A stretch of 8,610 nt of DNA from Patescibacteria group bacterium (GCA_030836665.1 JAUPLX010000071.1:1-8610); one strand, 5' to 3'. Counted from the stretch's first letter, positions 1-5,927 are shown. Translations and numbers: made by a program. Notes: generated by a model from the sequence alone, not told the origin.

Positions 1-67
1 CTCAGTTGGATAGAGCAGCAGCCTTCTAAGCTGAAGGTCACAGGTTCGATTCCTGTCTCGGGCACCA
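1..67 (+). tRNA. tRNA-Arg(TCT), 5' end outside the window
   Basis: The first bases of the window are the D stem of a tRNA; the 5' acceptor strand (about 10 nt) is cut off. The anticodon loop CTTCTAA (T33, anticodon TCT) is closed by CAGC/GCTG with a G-A mismatch at 27-43. The T arm is ACAGG-TTCGATT-CCTGT, followed by acceptor strand CTCGGGC, discriminator A and an encoded CCA at 65-67. The D loop contains GGATA, that is A20, an arginine identity element. It reads AGA codons and probably AGG. It is the first visible member of a three-tRNA cluster, 10 nt before the next tRNA. Confidence 0.95.
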
Positions 68-77
68 TGTCGAGTAT

Positions 78-154
78 GGGTTATTAGCTCAGTTGGTTAG
101 AGCGCTTGCTCGACAAGCAAGAGGTCACTAGTTCGAATCTAGTATAACCCACCA
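78..154 (+). tRNA. tRNA-Val(GAC) with unusual C33
   Basis: A complete 77-nt cloverleaf with encoded CCA. The acceptor stem is GGGTTAT/ATAACCC, the anticodon stem CTTGC/GCAAG is perfect, the T stem is ACTAG/CTAGT and the discriminator is A. The anticodon loop is TCGACAA, so anticodon GAC (Val) is preceded by C at position 33, where almost every tRNA has U. The stem is fully paired, so the register is not in doubt. Much of the body (D arm, T loop) matches the neighbouring tRNA-Val(TAC), which suggests a paralogous pair. Together the two cover the four GTN codons. Confidence 0.93.
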
Positions 155-174
155 TCTTTTCGCAATAAACCTTT

Positions 175-251
175 GGGTGATTAGCTCAGTTGGTTAGAGC
201 ATCTGCCTTACAAGCAGAGGGTCATAGGTTCGAATCCTATATCACCCACCA
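175..251 (+). tRNA. tRNA-Val(TAC)
   Basis: A complete 77-nt tRNA with encoded CCA. The acceptor stem is GGGTGAT/ATCACCC, the anticodon stem TCTGC/GCAGA encloses the loop CTTACAA (normal T33, anticodon TAC), and the T stem is ATAGG/CCTAT. It decodes GTA/GTG/GTT and is the last tRNA of the cluster. It lies 20 nt after tRNA-Val(GAC) and 16 nt before the terminator hairpin. Confidence 0.96.
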
Positions 252-267
252 TTTCAAAAATCCAACG

Positions 268-300
268 AACGGCCGTCCTACAAAGGGCGGCCGTTTTTTT
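268..300 (+). terminator. intrinsic terminator of the tRNA cluster
   Basis: A GC-rich 11-bp inverted repeat (268-278 with 285-295, one T-G wobble) has a 6-nt loop and is followed by a run of seven T (294-300). It ends the Arg-Val-Val tRNA unit. The T-rich tract continues as pyrimidines right up to the ATG of the next gene at 312. Confidence 0.93.
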
Positions 301-311
301 CTTTCTCCTCC

Positions 312-1145
312 ATGATCGATATCACCGGGAAGGATCTTCCAAAGGATCATCCGTACTATCGGAGCAATTCTCTCGCGTATCGCAAATACCTCGAAATCTG
401 CGGCCTCCGTACCGTTCCCACCGAAGGGGGCTTCGGTTGGCTCAAGAGCGTCGGGGGGCTTTTTGATATCGCGAAATTCGAACGTATCGAGACGGAACCG
501 GACATCGGAACTCTCAAGAAGCTCGGTTTCGGACCGGGCCTTCTCATTTGGATTCCCGCGCGCCGTGCGGAGATTCCCAAGGGATGGCGGAAGATGTGGA
601 TCCGTACGCACTTCACCCAAAGCGGATTCACTATTATCGATTCTCCGGAATATTTCAAAAAATGGAACGAACGGGCCCGGAGGGCTCGGAAAAAATTCCT
701 CGCGTCCGACGCGAAAATCGAAGAGGTTTCCGACTTCGAATTCATAGAGGCTTTCCGTGCCACGAAGGTAAAACACCTCTATAAGAACGACTACATAAAA
801 TATTATCGGACCATGACGGCCATTGCTCCGGACGACGTGAAAAGCTACGTCGTCCGGCATGGGGGGAAAATCGTCGCGGGACTCGCCGTTTTGAATTACG
901 CGGGCAATTCCAGCGCCCATCTCGTGGCCTTTACGGCCCCCGAAGCCAAAAGCATCCAAGCCGGAACCGGACTGATCGACCGGTGGTTTTCCGATTCCCA
1001 GGCGAACGGCATCAAGTACGTGAACTTCGACCATCTCCGCGATTCGTCCATGACCCACGACCAGCAGGGGTATACCGATTTCAAGAGGAATTTCATGGAA
1101 TACTCCCTCTCGTATCCCGATTCGTATTTCCGCTTCGTGGGATAG
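312..1145 (+). CDS. FemAB/GNAT-like acyltransferase, 277 aa
   Basis: Probably an acyl-CoA- or aminoacyl-tRNA-dependent N-acyltransferase of the GNAT superfamily (FemAB/BioF2-like, Acetyltransf_6 type); the substrate cannot be told. A basic segment at residues 114-130 (FKKWNERARRARKKF) resembles the helix before the second GNAT fold in FemAB-like proteins. Residues 177-262 have the GNAT pattern: a strand with YVVRHGGKIVAGLAVL, then QAGTGLIDRWFSD, then KYVNFDHL and a C-terminal YTDFKRNF. No signal peptide or membrane segment is seen. The ATG at 312 is the only good start, since the next Met is residue 95. No Shine-Dalgarno precedes it, only a pyrimidine tract, and the T-run of the tRNA terminator ends 12 nt upstream, so expression by terminator read-through or from a promoter inside the hairpin region is possible. 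It ends in TAG and is followed directly by a terminator. The family call rests on motif recognition and is moderately sure; the existence of the gene is certain. Confidence 0.75.
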   Translation: MIDITGKDLPKDHPYYRSNSLAYRKYLEICGLRTVPTEGGFGWLKSVGGLFDIAKFERIETEPDIGTLKKLGFGPGLLIWIPARRAEIPKGWRKMWIRTHFTQSGFTIIDSPEYFKKWNERARRARKKFLASDAKIEEVSDFEFIEAFRATKVKHLYKNDYIKYYRTMTAIAPDDVKSYVVRHGGKIVAGLAVLNYAGNSSAHLVAFTAPEAKSIQAGTGLIDRWFSDSQANGIKYVNFDHLRDSSMTHDQQGYTDFKRNFMEYSLSYPDSYFRFVG

Positions 1146-1152
1146 TTATGTT

Positions 1153-1180
1153 TTGACAAATAGGATTTGATACTTATACA
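1153..1180 (+). promoter_or_regulatory. possible sigma70-type promoter for the AAA+ gene
   Basis: A consensus TTGACA at 1153-1158 is followed 16 nt later by TATACA (1175-1180, in the hairpin loop). This could place the transcription start in the right arm of the hairpin, about 20 nt before the ATG at 1209. The -35 match is perfect and the -10 is fair. The overlap with the palindrome may be accidental. Confidence 0.4.
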
Positions 1181-1198
1181 GTATCAAATCCTATTTTT
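1158..1198 (+). terminator. 16-bp perfect hairpin with T-tract (terminator or operator)
   Basis: A perfect inverted repeat (1158-1173 with 1181-1196) with a 7-nt loop TTATACA runs into TTTTT at 1194-1198. It lies 12 nt after the stop of the acyltransferase gene and works as its intrinsic terminator by form. It is AT-rich compared with the other hairpins here, unusually long and free of mismatches. It also fills the spacer of the possible promoter for the AAA+ gene, so a second role as an operator or attenuator is conceivable. Confidence 0.8.
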
Positions 1199-1208
1199 CT
1201 TTTCCAGG

Positions 1209-3134
1209 ATGCTCAAATCGGCTTTCGGAAGTGCGTGCAGGTTTTTTTCGGGAAATTCGGGGAAGGAAGATTCGTCCCCCCTTCCGGAAACTCAGACTGC
1301 GAAACCCGTCGTTTCGGAGGGTGCCGCCAAATCTTTGGAGGATATCGAGAAGGGGCTCGAAATTTCCCCGGCAGTGCCGTCGGCGCTCGTCGTTTCCGAG
1401 GAGACGGCAAACGTTTGCGTCGTTGAGGCGGCTGAGACTACGGGGTCTCCGGATATTTCCGAACACGTCAAAAAGTCCGTTGACGGACTTTTGGATCCTG
1501 ACGATATCCAGAAAATCCGATATTTTTTTACGAGGCTTTTTCGGGAATTTTATGACATCGTCCCCGAGGTGGAAAAACTTACGTACGGAGATGGGGTAAA
1601 ACTCAAGCTCCCGGGCGCGTTTAAGGGCCCGGCTTCCGTATCGCGCATCGTTCTCGATTACCATATCAAAAACGAGGCGAAGATTCTTGAACATAACTCC
1701 TTACGCTTAGGGAATCTCGTGGTGACCGTAGAATCGGGATACTCGAGTACCGGAACCATCTCCGTAAAGATCGAAGGCAAGGTTCGCGATAAGGATATCG
1801 AAAGCCTGCGGATTTTCGTGGAAAATTTTTTCCTTTCGGAATTTTCAATCAATGAAACCTCCGTGATGGACGCGGCTAAAATCCGTTCCATTTTGGAATT
1901 ACCGGATTCCGACTTCGTCAGTTTCGACGGAAAGGTTCTCGAAATCAGAATACAGTTCGATTCCGAGCCGAACCTCTCCCACGAGTTTTTGGAAGCCATG
2001 ACGACGGTCATGAACAACTCCCTCCCCGATTACGGTACGAAGTATGCGGAAGGACCGTACAGCATTCTCGGAACGCGGCGAGTTTCCGTGCGTCAGTGGA
2101 AGGGCGGCGAAGAATACGTTTTTAACATCTCTTCCGAAGGTACGGAGGTGACCATCAAGACTTCCGCGAGTTACGGCGATATCTCCATTAACCGAGCGTT
2201 GATCGAAACGGCTATCAAGCGGATGATCCATATCCTTTCCAAGAGCGCTTCGAAAAAGGGGTACCTCGACCGCCTTCGGGATTACGGGGTCATGGTATAC
2301 GAGAAAGATCCCGGGGCTGAAAAGGAAAGCCTCGAAAATCTCTACGTCGAGGAGGGATTCGTAGGGTACGAAGATATCAAGGAAGAGGTGGCGACCAACG
2401 TCGTATTTCCCTGGGAACGTCGCGAAGAGTATCTCGACGTATCCCGGAAAGAATTCGCCCGCATCAAGAACATCATTCCGAACGCCGCGCTTTTCGAAGG
2501 ACCCCCAGGTACTGGAAAAACCACCTGCGCGAAGATTATCGGCCGACATCTCGGATATCCGTTCGTCTACGTTCCCATCGCGAAAATCATGTCCAAATGG
2601 TATAGTGAGGCGGAGGCCCGTCTGGACGCGATATTCGATCTTGCCGGCAAGGCCGCCGAAAGTTCCGGCGGAATCGTGATGATGATCGACGAAATCGACG
2701 AAATCGGAAAGAACCGCGAAGAATCGCACGAAGCTACCGGTCGTATCACCGGAGTGCTGTTGAAAAAACTCGATGGCATCGAGAAGGTCCAAAACCTTCT
2801 GCTCATCGGTTCGACCAACCGAAAGGATGCCATGGATCCGGCATTATTGTCCCGCTTCGCGCGGCAAGTATACTTCCGGAACCCGAACGAAAACGAGGCG
2901 AAACTCATCTTTGGGCACTATCTTCCCGCCGCGACGGCGGTCGACCCCGAGACCCTCGCCGTACTGGATGGAAAATCCGGACGTGACATCCGAAACTTAT
3001 CGGAAGACGTCGCGCGCAAATACTTGCAACGGAAGGTTATCGAAGGCGGAAATCCGGACATGTCCGAAACTATCGAGGAATGCCTCTCCAAATTGAAGCC
3101 ATTCCCCCGCGGCGGAATTACGCATCTTTCCTAA
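1209..3134 (+). CDS. AAA+ ATPase with unrecognised N-terminal region, 641 aa
   Basis: An ATP-driven remodelling or unfolding enzyme with a single classical AAA module at residues 382-600. It has Walker A GPPGTGKTT (431-439), a pore-loop-like SKWYSEAE (462-469) close to the SKW-GESE of katanin/spastin/Vps4 proteins, Walker B IVMMIDEIDE (489-498), sensor-1 Asn537 in GSTNRKD, arginine fingers R549/R552 in LSRFAR, and a sensor-2-side SGRDIRNL around 590. There is no HEXXH protease motif and no membrane helix, so this is not FtsH. Residues 1-90 are low-complexity and Ala/Glu/Ser-rich, probably disordered. Residues 95-380 form an alpha/beta region that I do not recognise and are the likely substrate- or adaptor-binding part. 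The ATG at 1209 is preferred because the in-frame TTG at 1167 lies inside the terminator hairpin; there is no good Shine-Dalgarno. The gene ends in TAA and overlaps the convergent vsr gene by 17 nt. The AAA call is very sure; the cellular role is unknown. Confidence 0.93.
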   Translation: MLKSAFGSACRFFSGNSGKEDSSPLPETQTAKPVVSEGAAKSLEDIEKGLEISPAVPSALVVSEETANVCVVEAAETTGSPDISEHVKKSVDGLLDPDDIQKIRYFFTRLFREFYDIVPEVEKLTYGDGVKLKLPGAFKGPASVSRIVLDYHIKNEAKILEHNSLRLGNLVVTVESGYSSTGTISVKIEGKVRDKDIESLRIFVENFFLSEFSINETSVMDAAKIRSILELPDSDFVSFDGKVLEIRIQFDSEPNLSHEFLEAMTTVMNNSLPDYGTKYAEGPYSILGTRRVSVRQWKGGEEYVFNISSEGTEVTIKTSASYGDISINRALIETAIKRMIHILSKSASKKGYLDRLRDYGVMVYEKDPGAEKESLENLYVEEGFVGYEDIKEEVATNVVFPWERREEYLDVSRKEFARIKNIIPNAALFEGPPGTGKTTCAKIIGRHLGYPFVYVPIAKIMSKWYSEAEARLDAIFDLAGKAAESSGGIVMMIDEIDEIGKNREESHEATGRITGVLLKKLDGIEKVQNLLLIGSTNRKDAMDPALLSRFARQVYFRNPNENEAKLIFGHYLPAATAVDPETLAVLDGKSGRDIRNLSEDVARKYLQRKVIEGGNPDMSETIEECLSKLKPFPRGGITHLS

Positions 3135-3546
3135 CGTTTCCCACGAGACATTCTTCGATTTGAGCGATACACCCCTCCGGATTCTTCTTTAATTCGCCCG
3201 CGAAAAATCGGATAGGACGAATGCCCCGGGCGACCAATTCGCCGAACTGACGCTCGTCGCGTTCCATATTGGTTCGAATCTTGTTCTGCCAATACTCCGG
3301 GAGCTTTTCGAACCGTCCTTCCTTCAGTTTTCCATGCCAAAAATCGCCGTCTACGAACACGGCGATTTTTTGTCGTGGAAAAAATACGTCCGGCGTGCCG
3401 GGAATCCCCCTCCGGTGCTTCCGATACCGGAAAGTCGGCCAAAAGCGTTTTATGAGGGAGAAAAGGAGTTTCTCCGGTTCGGTATTCTTGGATCTGATCC
3501 GCCGCATCACGTCGGATCGTTTTTTCGGCGTGAAGATATCGCCCAT
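3118..3546 (-). CDS. vsr: Vsr-family (very short patch repair) endonuclease, 142 aa
   Basis: Vsr nicks DNA 5' of the T in T:G mismatches made when 5-methylcytosine deaminates, starting short-patch repair. The family pattern is complete: RSDVMRRIRSKNTEPEKLL at the N terminus with acidic E23/E25, GTPDVFF with catalytic Asp53, VFVDGDFWHGK (66-72) with the FWH core, and W86...N93...ERD (95-97). Length is normal (E. coli Vsr is about 156). The structural zinc site is not conserved: the Cys of the usual GCFWH is Asp68, and no cysteines occur near the second ligand pair. No cytosine methyltransferase is seen in the window, so the link to a Dcm-like enzyme is unproven. The gene lies 15 nt after the STAS gene, with GAGG before its ATG, so the two are probably co-transcribed. 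The 3' end overlaps the AAA+ gene. It could instead be a related PD-(D/E)XK nuclease without mismatch specificity. Confidence 0.88.
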   Translation of the reverse strand: MGDIFTPKKRSDVMRRIRSKNTEPEKLLFSLIKRFWPTFRYRKHRRGIPGTPDVFFPRQKIAVFVDGDFWHGKLKEGRFEKLPEYWQNKIRTNMERDERQFGELVARGIRPIRFFAGELKKNPEGCIAQIEECLVGNVRKDA

Positions 3547-3561
3547 GCCGCCTCGGTATTC

Positions 3562-3882
3562 TTAGATGATCGGAACGATTTCTCCGAGACCGGTAATGCT
3601 GATGGCATCTCCGACGTCTTCGCAGATTCCTGTGAGTTGCATGGTTTTTCCCGCAGCTTCGCAATCGGAATACAGGGACGCGATGAACCCGATTCCGGTG
3701 GAATTGATGTAGGTGAGGTGGGAGAGGTTCAAAATGATTCCCCGAATCCCTCCGACTTCTTTCGCCGCGCGGTATAACGGCTCGAAGGATTCTTCGTAGT
3801 TTTGCATTTCCAACTGGTCGAGGAAAGTAAAAGTCGCGATGCCGTCGACATCCGATCGCGTAACTCCGACGTGGGCCGCCAT
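3562..3882 (-). CDS. STAS-domain anti-anti-sigma-factor-like protein, 106 aa
   Basis: A single STAS domain fills the protein, as in SpoIIAA/RsbV. These proteins bind an anti-sigma kinase and are switched off by phosphorylation of a serine in a DSSG motif. Here the motif is INSTGIGFI (59-67), with Ser61 in the phosphorylated position and Asp replaced by Asn60. The preceding GIILNLSHLTYI and following AAGKTMQLTGI are the expected strand and helix pattern. No GHKL kinase/anti-sigma partner or sigma factor is nearby, so it is an orphan in this window. The ATG at 3882 is preceded by GGAA 6 nt upstream, inside one arm of an inverted repeat. It heads a two-gene unit with vsr and stops in TAA. Confidence 0.88.
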   Translation of the reverse strand: MAAHVGVTRSDVDGIATFTFLDQLEMQNYEESFEPLYRAAKEVGGIRGIILNLSHLTYINSTGIGFIASLYSDCEAAGKTMQLTGICEDVGDAISITGLGEIVPII

Positions 3883-3884
3883 GT

Positions 3885-3923
3885 TTTTCCGGTAAATGAT
3901 ATGCCCATAGGATAACCGGAAAA
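3885..3923 (-). repeat. inverted repeat in the leader of the STAS gene
   Basis: The arms TTTTCCGGT (3885-3893) and ACCGGAAAA (3915-3923) are perfect 9-bp inverted repeats separated by 21 nt. On the minus strand the promoter-distal arm contains the GGAA that would be the ribosome binding site and lies 2 nt before the ATG. It could be a regulator-binding site or a leader hairpin that hides the start. It is not followed by a T-run, so it is not a terminator. Confidence 0.5.
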
Positions 3924-3980
3924 CAATGGGTGTAAATGGGAGGAGTGCTTGATTTTTTCAAAAAACCGACTCTTTTCTCG

Positions 3981-4010
3981 AAAAAAAGCCTCCGTTCGGA
4001 AGGCTTTTTT
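3981..4010 (-). terminator. intrinsic terminator of tRNA-Arg(CCG)
   Basis: On the minus strand AGCCTTCC-GAAC-GGAGGCT forms a 7-bp stem with a one-base bulge. It is flanked by six A on the 5' side and seven T on the 3' side, beginning 9 nt after the tRNA CCA. The symmetric A and T tracts would let it act in both directions. Confidence 0.85.
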
Positions 4011-4019
4011 GGTTTCGAC

Positions 4020-4094
4020 TGGTGCTCCCGGCAGGAATCGAACCTACATCCTAGCCTTCGGAGGGCCATATTCTATCCGTTGAAATACGGGAGC
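4020..4094 (-). tRNA. tRNA-Arg(CCG)
   Basis: A 75-nt tRNA with encoded CCA. The acceptor stem GCTCCCG/CGGGAGC is perfect, the anticodon stem is TGGCC/GGCTA with loop CTCCGAA (T33, anticodon CCG), and the T stem GTAGG/CCTGC has one wobble. The D loop has GGATA with A20, and the discriminator is A, both arginine identity features. The D stem is weak: TTTC/GAAT with a T10-T25 mismatch. It reads CGG as arginine, which matters because some relatives with code 25 have moved CGG to tryptophan. Confidence 0.93.
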
Positions 4095-4149
4095 GCGAAG
4101 GGGATTTTGCGGAATACGACGCGAAAATCAAATCTTTTTCCGTCCCCCG

Positions 4150-4177
4150 TTGCGCCATTCGATAATCGTAGTATCAT
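4150..4177 (+). promoter_or_regulatory. possible promoter of the membrane protein gene
   Basis: TTGCGC (4150-4155) and TATCAT (4172-4177) are separated by 16 nt. The -10 matches TATAAT in five of six positions and the -35 is weak. A start around 4184 would give a leader of about 10 nt before the ATG at 4194, fitting the lack of a Shine-Dalgarno. Confidence 0.35.
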
Positions 4178-4193
4178 TAGCGAAACTTTCCGC

Positions 4194-4670
4194 ATGGCCG
4201 ATTTCGATTCCCCTTCCCAAGAAGAAACCGACATAACCGTCTCGGTCGCGATGAAGACCGCTTTTCGGGTGGCTGCGATATTTCTCGGCTTCTATCTGCT
4301 ACAGAGGTTTGCCGGTTTTTGATTAACCGTCCCTCCTACCATCGAAGCCGTTTTTCGTACCATCGCGGTCATTTGGGTGGCGAGATCCGTATCCCGGAAG
4401 GAGTGTAAAAAATATCCGAACCAGAATCTTTCCGCCGACGCGTTCCTCTCTACCGCGTTCTTCTATGGCATTACCCTCGCCACGCTCTATGCCATTCAAA
4501 TCGGCGTAATCGGCTTCGAACTCATGGGGAAGGGGAATATGACGCTCAGTGAGGAAATTAAATTCATTCTCGGAATCCGCGATTTCTCCACGAAAGGCAT
4601 CGTCATTACGTTCCTTCTCTCCCACTTGCCGTATCTCGCGTACTACGTCGTCGTGCGGACCTCTCGATAA
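4194..4670 (+). CDS. unrecognised multi-pass membrane protein, 158 aa, read through UGA
   Basis: I do not recognise a family. Read with UGA as glycine it is one protein of 158 residues. It has a polar acidic N terminus (1-15), a hydrophobic segment at about 22-44, a shorter one at 48-64 (IEAVFRTIAVIWVA), a Cys/Lys-rich loop (67-77), and hydrophobic segments at about 84-110 and 135-154. UGA is codon 43 (4320-4322), directly after FAGF. The frame stays open on both sides, the part between UGA and the next possible start (GTG at 4377) also looks like a membrane helix, and that GTG has no ribosome binding site. With a standard code this would be a 42-residue peptide plus a 97-residue fragment. 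The start codon ATG at 4194 lacks a Shine-Dalgarno; it ends in TAA and is convergent with the rlmI-like gene 39 nt away. Three or four membrane passes are predicted by eye. Confidence 0.72.
4320..4322 (+). other. in-frame UGA codon, probably glycine
   Basis: Codon 43 of the membrane protein gene. Both flanking frames are hydrophobic and in the same phase, and the window has an independent UGA at a conserved glycine in mnmA. Confidence 0.72.
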
Positions 4671-4709
4671 CGAAGGATTTTCCCAGACCGGACTCCCGTC
4701 CGAAAAAAG

Positions 4710-5882
4710 CTACTCGAGGTATAGGAGGAAACTCTTCAGGTAGTCGCCTTCCGGGTGGAAAATCGATATGGGATGGTCCGCCGCGAGCCGGTGTTTGGAG
4801 AGAATGCGCACGTCGCGCTTCGCGTCACGGGCCGCATGGAAGAGGGTCTTTTGAAACAGTTCCTCGTCGACGAAGTACGAGCACGAACAGGTGAGGAGAA
4901 AACTGCCGGCAGGCATTTTCTTCATGGTGGTGGCATTGATTTCGCGGTATCCGCGTACCGCGTTTTCCACGTCGGACTTTTTTTTCGCGAATGCCGGAGG
5001 ATCGAGTACGACCAGGCCGTAATCGAGCGGGCGCGCCCGGAGGAAGTTGAACGCGTCGTCCGCGATGAACCAATTTTCCGTCGTGTCGAATCCGTTTGCC
5101 GCGACGTTCCGGCGGGCGAGTTCGACCGCCGATTCCGAAATGTCGAGCGTGTCCACTTTCAAGGCTCCTCCGGAGAGCGCCGCTACGCTGAATCCGCCGG
5201 AGTAGGCGAAGGCGTTCAGGACCTTCCTTCCTTTCGATAGGGTCCGGACGAGTTCCCGCTCCTCGCGTTGGTCGAGGAAAAACCCGGTCTTCTGTCCGTC
5301 GAACCGCACGAAGAACTTCATGCCGTTTTCCAGTACTTCGACTTCCGCCGACGCGGCACCGAAAAGCATTCCTTCGAACGGAGCGAGCCCCTCTTCCTTT
5401 CGGGAGGGGATATTGGATTTTTCAAGAATCGCCCGAGGGGAGAACGTTTCAACGAGCGCTTCGACGAGCGCGTTTTTCCGGAGTTCCGCCCCGAGGGTCG
5501 AAATTTGGACGACCAAAACGTCCGCGTACCGGTCGACTACGACGCCGGGCAGTCCGTCGGCTTCCGAATGAATGAGCCGGTAGGCGTTCGTAACCGCGGG
5601 ATCGAAGAGCGCCTCGCGGAGCTTCTTGGCCGCCGCAACCCTTTCGCGGACGGTTTCTTCCAAGGACGTTTCCGAAAACGCGTGGATACGGACGGATATC
5701 GAGGTCTTCGAATGGTACGTTCCGCGTCCGTAGAAAACCCCCTTCGCGTCGGCGACGCGGACTTCTTCGCCATCCTCGGCGCCCGAGGCGTCGGCGATAG
5801 CGCCCGAAAACACCCAACGGTGCCTATTCTTGAGCGAAACTTCTTTTTCCGGCTTGAGGCGGACGGTCTTGATGATGGACAT
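4710..5882 (-). CDS. rlmI: RlmI/RlmK-type class I SAM-dependent 23S rRNA methyltransferase, 390 aa
   Basis: Probably a 23S rRNA m5C methyltransferase like E. coli RlmI (C1962). An N-terminal PUA domain (about 1-75, with LKPEKEVSLKNRHRWVFSGAI) is followed by an EEHEH-like linker domain and the Rossmann methyltransferase domain. Visible motifs are EKSNIPSRKEEGL (154-166), GQKTGFFLDQRE (196-207), SAM-binding motif I NAFAYSGGFSVAA (223-235), acidic D248, motif IV VVLDPP (291-296) and the catalytic-cysteine motif TCSCS (331-335). Length matches RlmI (396). CGG codons encode the second Arg of DQREER, a conserved arginine in the family, so CGG is Arg here. It follows mnmA by 45 nt with no T-tract terminator between them and is the last gene of the probable operon. 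The ATG at 5882 lacks a Shine-Dalgarno. The exact target base is an inference from the family. Confidence 0.9.
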   Translation of the reverse strand: MSIIKTVRLKPEKEVSLKNRHRWVFSGAIADASGAEDGEEVRVADAKGVFYGRGTYHSKTSISVRIHAFSETSLEETVRERVAAAKKLREALFDPAVTNAYRLIHSEADGLPGVVVDRYADVLVVQISTLGAELRKNALVEALVETFSPRAILEKSNIPSRKEEGLAPFEGMLFGAASAEVEVLENGMKFFVRFDGQKTGFFLDQREERELVRTLSKGRKVLNAFAYSGGFSVAALSGGALKVDTLDISESAVELARRNVAANGFDTTENWFIADDAFNFLRARPLDYGLVVLDPPAFAKKKSDVENAVRGYREINATTMKKMPAGSFLLTCSCSYFVDEELFQKTLFHAARDAKRDVRILSKHRLAADHPISIFHPEGDYLKSFLLYLE

Positions 5883-5927
5883 GTTTGACAGGAGTGTGGG
5901 GAAGCCCGAGGGCCTGGGACGGAAGTA

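Noticed and set aside
1167..1208. TTG start at 1167 giving a 655-residue AAA+ protein
   Set aside because: The TTG lies inside the 16-bp terminator hairpin and the added residues are the hairpin's translation; the ATG at 1209 is better.
3936..4193. Plus-strand reading frame from 3936 upstream of the membrane protein
   Set aside because: It runs through the terminator and the antisense of tRNA-Arg(CCG) (reading as CSRQESNLHPS), a common false frame.
4320..4322. UGA as selenocysteine
   Set aside because: No selenocysteine insertion hairpin is evident after either UGA, the protein is a membrane protein without a redox motif, and the mnmA site is a glycine column.
4689..4708. Hairpin CGGAC-TCCC-GTCCG between the convergent membrane protein and rlmI-like genes
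   Set aside because: It is followed by A rather than T on the plus strand and has no T-run after the stem on the minus strand, so it does not fit an intrinsic terminator.
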